The notes under the pieces were generated by a model. The model did not search any database and had not been told where the DNA came from. It saw only the letters and a program-made list of their open reading frames with translations. A DNA stretch of 64,000 nucleotides from Amaricoccus macauensis (GTDB lineage: Bacteria; Pseudomonadota; Alphaproteobacteria; Rhodobacterales; Rhodobacteraceae): positions 434,001-498,000 of the forward strand of contig NZ_JACHFM010000002.1 in assembly GCF_014201905.1 (NCBI RefSeq), read 5' to 3'. This document shows, piece by piece, positions 18,696 to 26,874 of the stretch. A program made the translations under genes and the position numbers. How positions within the stretch are numbered: position 1 is the stretch's first letter; every line of letters begins with the position of its first letter.

Positions 18696-19597
18696 TGCTG
18701 CCGATCGTGTTCCATCCGGACTATCAGGCCTCGCTTCGGCCGATGCATCCGTTTCCCATGTCGAAGTACGGCTACCTGAGGAACGCCCTCATTGCGCGCG
18801 CCATCCTGCCGCCCTCGGGCGGCTTTGTGGCGCCTGCGCCCGCGAGCATCGCCCGGGTCGCTGCGGTGCACGATCTCGCCTACGTGGAGCGTGTCGCGGA
18901 CGGCCGGCTGGAGCCGGACGAGGTGCGCGCGATCGGGCTGCCGGGCACGCCGGCGGTGGCGCGGCGTGCGTTCCTCTCGGCCGCGGGCACGCTGCTTGCC
19001 GCGCGGCTGGCGCTGGAGCACGGCATTGCCTGCAACATGGCGGGCGGCTCGCACCACGCCGGGCCGGACGGCGGCGCGGGATACTGCGTCTTCAACGACG
19101 TGGCGGTCGCGGCGCGGGCCCTCCTCGACGAGGGGCGGGTGGCGCGGGTCCTCGTCGTCGACGTGGACGTGCATCAGGGTGACGGCACCGCGCGGGTCTT
19201 CGCGGATGAGCCGCGCGTCTTCACGCTATCGCTGCACGCGGAGCGGAACTATCCGTCGTCGAAGGCCCGTTCGACTGTCGATCTCGCCCTGCCGGACGCG
19301 CTGGAAGACCGGACCTATCTCGGGGTGCTGACGCATGGTCTCGAGTTGGCGGCCGCGTTCGGGGCAGGGATCGTATTCCTGAATGCCGGCGTGGACACCC
19401 ATGCCGCGGACCGGCTCGGGCGGCTCTCGCTGAGCGATGCCGGGCTTCGGGCACGGGAGCGCATGGTGATCGACTGGGCGCGGGCGCGGGGTCTGCCGCT
19501 CGTCGGTGTTCTTGGCGGCGGCTATGACGACGACCAGGAACGGCTCGCCGCCCGCCACGCGATCCTCTTCGAGGAAGCGTCGCGGTGGGCGGCGTGA
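18692..19597 (+). CDS. Histone deacetylase family (acetylpolyamine amidohydrolase-like) protein
   Basis: A 301-residue zinc deacetylase of the arginase/HDAC fold. Motifs in order: GGSHHAGPDGGAGYCVFND (tandem active-site His and Gly-rich loop, about 113-131), VVDVDVHQGDGTA (zinc Asp-x-His, about 154-166), NAGVDTHAAD (zinc Asp) and GGGYDDD. Bacterial members remove acyl groups from polyamines or from small molecules such as acetoin precursors. Given the polyamine-type genes downstream, a polyamine substrate is possible but unproven. ATG 18692 overlaps the glnE stop (ATGA). Confidence 0.9.
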   Translation: MMLPIVFHPDYQASLRPMHPFPMSKYGYLRNALIARAILPPSGGFVAPAPASIARVAAVHDLAYVERVADGRLEPDEVRAIGLPGTPAVARRAFLSAAGTLLAARLALEHGIACNMAGGSHHAGPDGGAGYCVFNDVAVAARALLDEGRVARVLVVDVDVHQGDGTARVFADEPRVFTLSLHAERNYPSSKARSTVDLALPDALEDRTYLGVLTHGLELAAAFGAGIVFLNAGVDTHAADRLGRLSLSDAGLRARERMVIDWARARGLPLVGVLGGGYDDDQERLAARHAILFEEASRWAA

Positions 19598-19839
19598 AGG
19601 GCGATGACCCGGATGATCCGCGCGGGTTGATCCGCGAGGCCTATCGCATGGAGCTCGGCCCGGCGGACGCCCGGACGATCTTCCTCGACTGGGCGCTCGG
19701 ACTGCCCGAGGGCGACGGGCGGGCGGAGATCGAACGGCTGCTCGCGCGCTATGGCGCGTCCGCACCCGACCACCCGATGACCGTGGTCCTCCGCGAGGGG
19801 CTTCAGCCACGTCCGCCGGGGCGTCGCCGGCGGAAGTAG
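19594..19839 (+). CDS. Small conserved protein coupled to the HDAC-family gene
   Basis: An 81-residue acidic protein read from GTG 19594, overlapping the HDAC stop by 4 bp (GTGA). GTG at 19585 is an alternative that adds three residues. The core DDPDDPRGLIREAYRMELG and IFLDWALGLPEGD match a family of about 80-residue alphaproteobacterial proteins that recur beside HDAC-family genes. No domain of known function, signal peptide or membrane segment is seen. Function unknown. Confidence 0.75.
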   Translation: MKGDDPDDPRGLIREAYRMELGPADARTIFLDWALGLPEGDGRAEIERLLARYGASAPDHPMTVVLREGLQPRPPGRRRRK

Positions 19840-19841
19840 GG

Positions 19842-20762
19842 TCAGGGAAAGCCGGTGCGGGTGACACCGAGGGCGAAGTCGCCGGTGTCGGCCCAGACGC
19901 GCGGCGCCTGCCGGTCGCGAAAGAGCCAGTGCCAGCCCCGGGGATAGAGCACGAAGCGGGTGAGGCCGGGGATGCGGACGGCGATCGTCTGCACGTCTTC
20001 CGGCCGGAGCACCTCGTCTCGCGCGCCCATCATCACCACGGTCGGGAGATAGACCGACGGGGCGGCCGCCGCCGCGTGGTCCATGAGCTGCACGAGGCCA
20101 TAGAGCTCGCGGCTCGACGGGTCGCCGTAGTGGCGCGGGTCGGCTTTCACCGCGCGAAGGGCCTCGAGATCGTCGGTGGGCTGGATCCGTACGATGCCCC
20201 GACCGGTCCAGCGCCGGTCCGGGAGCGCGGCGGCGAGAAGCCGGGCGGCGCTGCGCGAAACCTCGCCGAGGGCGGCGCCGCCCGCGATCGCGGGGCCGGC
20301 GAGAACGAGGCCGTCGGCATCGAGACCCGCGCCCGCCGCGACGAGCGCCACGCCGCCGCCCATGGAATGGCCGACGACCGTGAGCGGCAGGTCGGGGTAG
20401 CGGCGCCTGAGGGCGCGGGCATGGGCGCGCGCGTCCGCCGCGAGCGCATCGACGCCGGGCCAGTGCTGCCGGCTTGGATTCGTGCCGAAGCCGCGCTGGT
20501 CGGGGGCAAAGACGGCGATGCCGCGCGCGGTCCACGCAGCGGCGGCGCGGGCGAACGTGAGATCACCGGCGTCGCCGTAGCCGTGGAGCGCGAGGATCAC
20601 CGCGCGGGGAGGCCCTGTGGTGGGGAAGGCGTGCACGACGAGCGTGCCGTCATCCCCGGCAGCGCGGGGCATCGGGCCGCCCGGTGTCGCGGTGCAGGCG
20701 GCAGTGGAGGCGACGGCGGCGCTGGCGGCGAGTGCGAGGAGGCGGCGACGGGAGAGGGGCAC
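19842..20762 (-). CDS. Exported alpha/beta hydrolase (lysophospholipase/monoacylglycerol lipase type)
   Basis: A 306-residue hydrolase. The N-terminus SRRRLLALAASAAV has a twin-arginine look and ends at Cys (STAAC), a plausible lipobox, so it may be an exported lipoprotein. The catalytic serine lies in VVGHSMGGG; the charge-relay Asp is likely in MGARDEVLRPED and the His in RGWHWLFRD. GTG 20762 is chosen because it places the twin Arg at the start. The upstream open frame is an artefact of high G+C. It is convergent with the small HDAC partner (2-bp gap) and divergent from the glutamine-synthetase-like gene. Confidence 0.85.
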   Translation of the reverse strand: MPLSRRRLLALAASAAVASTAACTATPGGPMPRAAGDDGTLVVHAFPTTGPPRAVILALHGYGDAGDLTFARAAAAWTARGIAVFAPDQRGFGTNPSRQHWPGVDALAADARAHARALRRRYPDLPLTVVGHSMGGGVALVAAGAGLDADGLVLAGPAIAGGAALGEVSRSAARLLAAALPDRRWTGRGIVRIQPTDDLEALRAVKADPRHYGDPSSRELYGLVQLMDHAAAAAPSVYLPTVVMMGARDEVLRPEDVQTIAVRIPGLTRFVLYPRGWHWLFRDRQAPRVWADTGDFALGVTRTGFP

Positions 20763-20879
20763 GGCGGTAGGTCCGGGCAGTGACGGTTGGCAGGAGACTG
20801 ACCGCCGGTCGGGCGCCGGGGCTTCACCTGAATGCCGGCGGATGGTAGCGCTTGGAGCCAGAACCCGGGAGTCTCCATC

Positions 20880-22223
20880 TTGAATTCGCAAGAGGCGCTG
20901 CGCTGGCTCGAGGCAAGGCCAGAAATTACCAGTCTTCGAGCCGCGGTCTGTGACCTGAACGGCATCCTGCGCGGCAAGCGCGTGCCGGTGGCACAGGCCG
21001 GCAAGGTGCTCGAGGGCGCCACGCGTATGCCCTATTCCATCGCCTGCCTCGACATCTGGGGCGAGGACGTGGCGGGCAACCCGCTCGTCTTCCAGCAGGG
21101 CGACATCGACGGGCGCTGCGAGCCGACGGGCAGGGGGTTCCTGCCGGTGAACTGGCTCGGGAGCCCGACCGCGCTGCTGCCGCTCTGGATGCTGACGGAG
21201 GAAGGCGCGCCCTACCTCGGGGATCCGCGCCGGGCGCTGGCGGCGGTCTGTGCGCGGTTCGCTGCCCTCGGGCTGACGCCGGTGGTCGCGACCGAGCTCG
21301 AATTCTACCTCGTCGACACCACGGGCGAGATCCCGACACCGCCGAAGTCTCCGGTGACCCACAAGCTGCTCGACGGGGACGGGGCGCTTTCGATCGACGA
21401 TCTCGACCATTTCGAGGCGTTCTTCACCGACGTCTACGCGGCCTGCGATGCCCACGACGTGCCGGTCGATTCGGCGATCTCCGAGAACGGCGGGGGGCAG
21501 TTCGAGATCAACCTGCTGCACGTCCCGGACCCGCTGAAGGCGGCGGACGACGCGCTCTACTTCAAGCGGTTCGTGAAGGGGATCGCGCGCAAGTACGCGC
21601 TCGCCGCGAGCTTCATGGCCAAGCCGTTCCTCGACCGCTCCGGCAATGGCTTCCATGTGCATTTCAGCCTGCTCGACCGGGACGGGAAAAATGTCTTCGA
21701 CAACGGCACGCCCGAGGGATCGGAAACCATGCGCCACGCGGTCGGCGGGCTGCTCGAGATGATGCGGGCCTCGGCGCTGATCTTCGCGCCGCACCGGAAC
21801 TCGTACCGTCGGCTGACGCCGAATGCCCATGTCGCGTCTGACGTGTGCTGGGGCTACGAGACGCGGGCGGCGGCGGTGCGCATCCCCGGCGGCCCGAACG
21901 CGGCGCGGCGCATCGAGCATCGCGTTGCCGGGGCGGACGCCAATCCCTATCTCGTGCTCGCGGCGATCCTCGGTGCGGCGCTTGACGGCATGGAGCGCCG
22001 CATCGAGCCGCCGGCGCCGATGGTGACGACCGGACAGGGCGGGGCGACGTTGCCCATTGACTGGAAGGCGGCGATCGAGGCGTTCGAGGAGAGCGACGGC
22101 ATCGCACGGGTCTTCGCGCCGATCCTGCGTGACACGTTCGTCGGCATGAAGAAGCAGGAGTTGCAGGTCTTCTCCCGGCAGATCAGTCCGTTCGAGCACG
22201 AGTCCTATCTGGAGACCGTCTGA
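20880..22223 (+). CDS. Glutamine synthetase family ligase (gamma-glutamylpolyamine synthetase-like)
   Basis: A 447-residue type I-like glutamine synthetase homologue. It contains the beta-grasp N-domain (CDLNGILRGKRVP) and catalytic segments ATELEFYLVD, ENGGGQFEIN, GNGFHVHFSLLD and HRNSYRRLTPNAH. It lacks the adenylylation-site tail of housekeeping GlnA, and resembles PuuA-like enzymes that glutamylate putrescine or other amines. TTG 20880 follows CGGGAG and matches family N-termini; the in-frame ATG at 20832 is less likely. The next gene encodes a PuuB-like oxidase, which would act on the glutamylated product. Confidence 0.85.
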   Translation: MNSQEALRWLEARPEITSLRAAVCDLNGILRGKRVPVAQAGKVLEGATRMPYSIACLDIWGEDVAGNPLVFQQGDIDGRCEPTGRGFLPVNWLGSPTALLPLWMLTEEGAPYLGDPRRALAAVCARFAALGLTPVVATELEFYLVDTTGEIPTPPKSPVTHKLLDGDGALSIDDLDHFEAFFTDVYAACDAHDVPVDSAISENGGGQFEINLLHVPDPLKAADDALYFKRFVKGIARKYALAASFMAKPFLDRSGNGFHVHFSLLDRDGKNVFDNGTPEGSETMRHAVGGLLEMMRASALIFAPHRNSYRRLTPNAHVASDVCWGYETRAAAVRIPGGPNAARRIEHRVAGADANPYLVLAAILGAALDGMERRIEPPAPMVTTGQGGATLPIDWKAAIEAFEESDGIARVFAPILRDTFVGMKKQELQVFSRQISPFEHESYLETV

Positions 22224-22544
22224 GCGCGGGCGGATCCCGGCGTCGGGGGCATCGAGCCCCCCTCCGCCGTCGTCGGCTGACGCCGACTTCTGGCGCCCCC
22301 TGCGGTGGGCCCCGGGCGGCTGAGACCATTGGACGCGGCCGTTGCCGCGAGATTTGTGCGCGCGGATCGCGCGCAGGTTTTCTTGACTGGTTTTCCGGCT
22401 GTTGCCGGAAAACGACTGCTCTCCAGGTTTCAGCGCCGTATGAAAACCTCGGGGCACACCGTGGGGCGCGACATGCCGGGCCTTGCGTTCTCCCCCGGCG
22501 CGGGGAGAAGACGAGGGATCGGTACGGCGTATTGGAGCGGCGCT
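22224..22544 (+). other. 321-bp hairpin-rich spacer between the ligase and oxidase genes
   Basis: No credible gene is present. Four perfect inverted repeats follow one another: GGGGGC/GCCCCC around ATCGA (22245-22261), GTCGGC/GCCGAC around TGAC (22272-22287), TGCGCGCG/CGCGCGCA around GAT (22357-22375) and GTTTTCCGG/CCGGAAAAC around CTGTTG (22390-22413). The first could end the upstream transcript. The last two lie about 130-190 bp before the oxidase ATG and may form a structured leader. TTGACT at 22383 resembles a -35 box but no good -10 follows. Confidence 0.6.
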
Positions 22545-23819
22545 ATGGACTACCCAACGAGCTACTACGCTGCTTCCGCCGTCGACGCGCCGCTCCGGCC
22601 GGTGTTCGAGGGGGAGCGGGCGGTCGAAGTCTGCATCGTCGGCGCGGGGTTTACCGGGCTCTCGGCGGCGATCGAGCTCGCCGAGCGCGGGCACGAGGTC
22701 ATGGTGCTGGAGGCGGCGAAGGTCGGCTGGGGTGCATCGGGGCGGAACGGCGGGCAGATCGTCAACGGGCTGAATGCCGGCCTCGACACGATCGGGCGCC
22801 GCTATGGCCGGGACACTGCCAGTTTCGTCGCAACGGTGGTGCAGGAGGGCGGACGGATCATCCGCGACCGGGTCGCGCGCTATGGCATTGCCTGCAACCT
22901 CAAGGAAGGCAATCTCTTCACCGCTTTCACCGCCCGGCAGATGCGCGAGCTCGAGGCGAAGCAGGCGCTCTGGCGGCAGCACGGGATCGACAACTTCGAG
23001 CTGCTCGACGCGGCAGGGGTGCGCCGGCATGTGAAGAGCGAGTCCTACGCCGGCGGGATGCTGGACCGGACCGGCGGACATCTGCATCCGCTGAACCTGG
23101 CGCTTGGCGAGGCGGCGGCGCTGGAGGCGCTTGGCGGGTCGATCCATGAGGAGAGCCCTGTGGTGCGCGTCGAGGACGTGGCCGGGCGGCCGGTGGTGCG
23201 GACGGCGAGCGGTGTGGTGCGCCCGGACGTGCTGATCCTCGCGGGCAACGCCTATCTTGGCGAGGTGGTGCCCGAGATCGCCGACCGGGTGATGCCGTTC
23301 TCGACTCAGGTGATGGCGACCGAGCCGCTTGGCGAGCGGGGGCGGGCGCTGCTGCCGACCGACGTCTGTGTCGAGGATGTGCGCTACGTGCTCGACTACT
23401 ATCGGCTGTCCGGGGATGGCCGCATGCTCTGGGGCGGCGGCACGGTTTATGGCGGCACCGATCCGGCGGACATCCGTGCGAAGCTCGTGCCCAACCTCGA
23501 GCGGATTTTTCCCGAACTCAGGGGCGTGCAGATCGACTACGCGTGGTCGGGGAATTGCGCGATCTCGTTCAGCCGCGTGCCGCAGATGGGGCGGCTCGGG
23601 GGGCGGACCTATTTCGCGCAGGGCTACAGCGGGCATGGCGTCGTGGGAAGCCACCTCTTCGGGCGGATTCTGGGTGAGGCGGTGGATGGTGACCGGTCGC
23701 GTTTCGACGTGTTCGAGCGGGTACCGTGGATCCCGTTCCCCGGCGGCCGGCGGTTCGCGGTACCCTATTCGGTGCTCGGGTCGTGGTGGTACGGGCTTCG
23801 GGATCGCCTCGGGGTCTGA
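22545..23819 (+). CDS. FAD-dependent amine oxidase, PuuB-like
   Basis: A 424-residue DAO-family flavoenzyme. The dinucleotide-binding motif is CIVGAGFTGLSAAIELAERG (about 28-47), then WGASGRNGGQI, which contacts FAD, a central RTGGHLHPLNLA, and the C-terminal AQGYSGHGVVGSHLFG. The pattern is that of gamma-glutamylputrescine oxidase, oxidising the glutamylated amine with release of peroxide. ATG 22545 was chosen because the protein aligns with family starts and GGAG lies upstream. It forms a functional pair with the upstream ligase, and has a paralogue at 34613-35911 in a different context. Confidence 0.87.
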   Translation: MDYPTSYYAASAVDAPLRPVFEGERAVEVCIVGAGFTGLSAAIELAERGHEVMVLEAAKVGWGASGRNGGQIVNGLNAGLDTIGRRYGRDTASFVATVVQEGGRIIRDRVARYGIACNLKEGNLFTAFTARQMRELEAKQALWRQHGIDNFELLDAAGVRRHVKSESYAGGMLDRTGGHLHPLNLALGEAAALEALGGSIHEESPVVRVEDVAGRPVVRTASGVVRPDVLILAGNAYLGEVVPEIADRVMPFSTQVMATEPLGERGRALLPTDVCVEDVRYVLDYYRLSGDGRMLWGGGTVYGGTDPADIRAKLVPNLERIFPELRGVQIDYAWSGNCAISFSRVPQMGRLGGRTYFAQGYSGHGVVGSHLFGRILGEAVDGDRSRFDVFERVPWIPFPGGRRFAVPYSVLGSWWYGLRDRLGV

Positions 23820-23833
23820 GGCGTCCCGCGCCC

Positions 23834-23884
23834 GGTCGGTCATTCGTGCCGGTTCGGTCATTCGTGCCGGTTCGGTCATTCGTG
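23834..23884. repeat. 18-bp tandem repeat (2.8 copies) at the kinase 3' end
   Basis: The unit GGTTCGGTCATTCGTGCC occurs in full at 23851-23868, with a 17-bp copy before (23834-23850) and a 16-bp copy after (23869-23884). The last copy contains the stop codon and final two codons of the tyrosine kinase gene on the minus strand. The sequence is probably a slippage expansion. Confidence 0.8.
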
Positions 23885-26128
23885 ATAGTAGAGGCCGCCG
23901 CAGGTCTGCGAGAGCCGTGCGCGGTAGTAGGTATAGCCGTCGAAGGACTGGCGGGCGGCCTTCTGCTCGTTCAGGAGCGTGACGACGAGGCCGGCGATCG
24001 GTGCATCGACGGTTTCGAGTTCGCGCAAGCCTTCGATGACCGCGCCACGTGGGGTGCTGCCCCAGCGGGCGCAGTAGACGACCGCGTCACAGAGCGTCGA
24101 GAGAAATCGCGCGTCCGAGACGACGAGCGCGGGCGGCGTGTCGAGGATGACCAGCTCATAGCGCTCCGAGAGCGTGCGGAGGAGTTCCGCGAAGCGGTTC
24201 GAGGCCAGCACGTCGGCGGCGTTCAGCCAGTTTCGGGTCTCTTCGGGGCGTGCGAGGAGAACGTGAAGGCCGGTCGCGGGATCACGGAAGATCGCCTCTT
24301 CGAGCGGCGCGGTGCCGTCGAGGACCGAGAGGAGGCCCAGGTGGTGGGCGCCGGGACGCAGCGTTGCAGTGGCCGGTGAGCGGCGCAGGTCGCAATCGAC
24401 CACCACGGCGCTGCGGCCCATCTGGATGCTCGCGAGCGCGGTCAGGAGTGCGGTCACCGTCTTGCCCTCCTGTGGCACGGTGGAGGTGAACATCACCACG
24501 CGCGGCGGATGCTCGGGGTTTGCGTGCAGGAGGCTGGTGCGGAGGTTGCGCACCGCTTCGGCAAGGGACGAGTTCGGTCGTTCCGACAGGCGGGCGAGCA
24601 CCTCGCCACGGCTGCGGCCGGTGCCGACCGACGGGATGGTGGCGAGCACCGGCCGGCCGGTCAGGTGCTCGGCCTGCTGCGGCGTGCGGAAGGTGGCGTT
24701 GAGGAGGTCGAGGATCAGGGCGAGCGCGGTGCCGGCGGCGAGGCCCACGAGGCCGGCGAGGGCCACGATCAGCAGCCGGCGGCTGTGGTCGGGTGCGAGG
24801 GGCGGCTCGGCGGGTGAGAGGATGCGGGCGTTCGGCGCCTGCAGGTCCACCTGTTCGGAGGCTTCCTTGAGCCGGTTCAGCATCGTCTCGTAGATCAGCC
24901 GGCTGGCTTCGGCCTCGCGTTCGAGCTGGCGCAGGCTGAGGTCGTCGCGCGCCTGGCCGAGGGTCTTGGTCTCGAGACTTCGCACGGTGGTGCCGAGGGA
25001 GGCTTCCTCGGCCCGGGCAGCCTCGGCGTCGAGACCGGCGGCATTGACGATTGCCGCCGCCTCGGCCTGAATCTGGCGGCGGGTCTCGGAAAGATCGGCC
25101 GCGAGCGTACGCCGCGACGGATGGCGCCGGGAGAGTCCGGCAAGGCGGGTCGAGAGGCCGGCTTCGGTCTCACGCAGCGCGCTGATCGGCGGGGCGTCGC
25201 GGAACTCGTTCACCGACGCGAGGTCGGTGCCGCCGGCGAGGGCCTCGGACAGGCGGCGGTGACGGGCGTCGGCCTGCGCCGTGCGGCCCCGGGCGGCGGC
25301 GAGCGCTTCGTTGAGCGTGGCGAGCTGTTGCTCGGAGATGTCCAGGCCCTGGCCGGAGTGGTCGCTGAGGTCGGCCCGGGCGGCCTCGACGGTGTCCTCA
25401 GCGGCCTGCACCCGGGTGCGGGCGTCCTCCACACGGATTGCGAGCCATTCGGTGGCGCGTCGCGTGGTGTCGGTCTTCGTGGCAAGCTGGTCGATCAGAT
25501 ACTGTCGGGCGATTGCGTTGGCGATCGCGGCTGCCGTTGCGGGCCGGCCGGATGCGACGGCGATTTCGATGACGCGGGTGCCGTCGATCGGGCGCAGCGT
25601 CAGCGCCTCGAGGACCGCTCCGGTGACGAGCAGGCGCTCGCGGAGGGCAGCGTCCGGGGGCGGTGGAGTGTCGACGTCGGGAGCGAAGCGGAGTGCGAGG
25701 CTGGCGAGCCAGTCCGGCGGCGTCAGGTCATGGAGCCACCCGGAAAGTCGACTCCCGGGGCGCAGAGCGGGGTTGAATTCCGGGTTGGCGGTGAGGTCGA
25801 GCCGGGCCACCACCGCATCGACGAGGCTGGTCGAGCGCAGCACCTCGATCTCGTTCTGGAGCGTGTCCTTGCTGAAGGCCGGGTCGGCGAGGATGTCCTT
25901 CAGGTCGATGACGTTGGGCTTCTCGGCTGCGAACATCACCCGTGCGGTCGCGGTGTAGCGGTCGGGCAGCCGTGCGGTGACGACGGCGGCGAGGGCGGCC
26001 GTGAGCAGCCCCGCGAGCAGGATGGTCCATCGGCCGCGCCAGAGGCGCGAGGCGAGTTCGCGCAGGCCGACGAGATCGTCCTCGTCCTCGGGGGGGCGCA
26101 GGCGCAGGGGCTTCGGATCGTGTTTCAC
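23876..26128 (-). CDS. Wzc/GumC-type polysaccharide co-polymerase with BY-kinase domain
   Basis: A 750-residue fused protein. A Wzz domain with a membrane helix (about 36-54) is followed by a long periplasmic coiled-coil region (about 200-430) and a second helix near 450-475. The cytoplasmic tyrosine kinase has Walker A STVPQEGKT, Walker A' VVVDCDLRR and Walker B LVILDTPPALVVSD. The tail carries a Tyr cluster (YTYYRAR and GGLYY), the usual autophosphorylation site. It controls chain length and export of exopolysaccharide. GTG 26128 overlaps the sulfotransferase stop by 4 bp, making it the last gene of the six-gene operon. Confidence 0.93.
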   Translation of the reverse strand: MKHDPKPLRLRPPEDEDDLVGLRELASRLWRGRWTILLAGLLTAALAAVVTARLPDRYTATARVMFAAEKPNVIDLKDILADPAFSKDTLQNEIEVLRSTSLVDAVVARLDLTANPEFNPALRPGSRLSGWLHDLTPPDWLASLALRFAPDVDTPPPPDAALRERLLVTGAVLEALTLRPIDGTRVIEIAVASGRPATAAAIANAIARQYLIDQLATKTDTTRRATEWLAIRVEDARTRVQAAEDTVEAARADLSDHSGQGLDISEQQLATLNEALAAARGRTAQADARHRRLSEALAGGTDLASVNEFRDAPPISALRETEAGLSTRLAGLSRRHPSRRTLAADLSETRRQIQAEAAAIVNAAGLDAEAARAEEASLGTTVRSLETKTLGQARDDLSLRQLEREAEASRLIYETMLNRLKEASEQVDLQAPNARILSPAEPPLAPDHSRRLLIVALAGLVGLAAGTALALILDLLNATFRTPQQAEHLTGRPVLATIPSVGTGRSRGEVLARLSERPNSSLAEAVRNLRTSLLHANPEHPPRVVMFTSTVPQEGKTVTALLTALASIQMGRSAVVVDCDLRRSPATATLRPGAHHLGLLSVLDGTAPLEEAIFRDPATGLHVLLARPEETRNWLNAADVLASNRFAELLRTLSERYELVILDTPPALVVSDARFLSTLCDAVVYCARWGSTPRGAVIEGLRELETVDAPIAGLVVTLLNEQKAARQSFDGYTYYRARLSQTCGGLYYHE

Positions 26129-26874
26129 GGTTCGGTCCGGGCAATGAAGGCGGCATGGGCGGCCTCGGCGGCAGCGAGTTCGTCCGGGGAAAATGCGACG
26201 TGCCGTGGGCTCGGGTCTGCGGCCGCAATGCGGTTGCGGTGGCCGGCGAGGGGGTCGCCCGCGCCCGGGCGGGTCGGGGAGGCGCGATAGGCGTTCTTGA
26301 GTGCCGGACCCAACGCGAGAAAGTCTGTGAGGCGCGCGAGCGCTGCCTCTGGCGCGGCAATGAGCGACTCGTGGCGGAGCGCGAGTCGGCGCTCCGGCGG
26401 GAAGTGGTCCCAGAGCTCGGAGAGACGGGCGAGGCGGGCGGTGTAGTAGGCGGCCGCGCTGGTAGCGTCGGGGTAGTCGCGGCTGTCGAGGGACGCGAAG
26501 AGCGCGAGAATCGAGTCAATCGCCGGTGCCGGCGAGCGGGTCAGAAAGATCGCCCGCCCGGTGAAGAACGCCGTCGGGACGTCGACGTCGAGCCCGTCAT
26601 GCAGGATCTTGTCAAAGAGGAACCGGGCGCCCGGTTTCCAGCGGCCGGCGCCGATCTGGTTCAGGATGAGGCGGCCGGGCGCGGCCGGCGCGCCGTGGTC
26701 GATGTGGCTCTCGCCATAGCCGGAGATGGCGGGGTGGGCGCAGAGCACGTTCGAGAGCGCCGTCGAGCCGCAGCGCATGTGGCCGAGGAGGTAGACGCAG
26801 CGGTCGTGGCGGGCGTGCGGCGCAAGGCCGAGGCCGGTGCCCGCGAGGCGCTTTGCAAAGGCAGGCACCGGCAT
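26125..26874 (-). CDS. Sulfotransferase family protein
   Basis: A 249-residue protein. The N-terminal YLLGHMRCGSTALSNVL resembles the PAPS 5'-phosphosulfate loop of sulfotransferases, and IFLTRSPAPAIDSIL resembles the 3'-phosphate-binding Arg/Ser strand. LALRHESLIAAPEAAL fits the family's C-terminal part. Such enzymes in polysaccharide loci can sulfate sugars using PAPS, although some bacterial homologues have other roles. ATG 26874 forms a TGATG overlap with the acyltransferase stop. If active, it implies a sulfated exopolysaccharide; no PAPS-synthesis genes are in the window. Confidence 0.8.
   Translation of the reverse strand: MPVPAFAKRLAGTGLGLAPHARHDRCVYLLGHMRCGSTALSNVLCAHPAISGYGESHIDHGAPAAPGRLILNQIGAGRWKPGARFLFDKILHDGLDVDVPTAFFTGRAIFLTRSPAPAIDSILALFASLDSRDYPDATSAAAYYTARLARLSELWDHFPPERRLALRHESLIAAPEAALARLTDFLALGPALKNAYRASPTRPGAGDPLAGHRNRIAAADPSPRHVAFSPDELAAAEAAHAAFIARTEP

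Noticed and set aside
20763-23879. Upstream extension of the alpha/beta hydrolase frame on the minus strand
   Set aside because: It runs antisense through the ligase and oxidase genes; the hydrolase has its own GTG and signal peptide at 20762.
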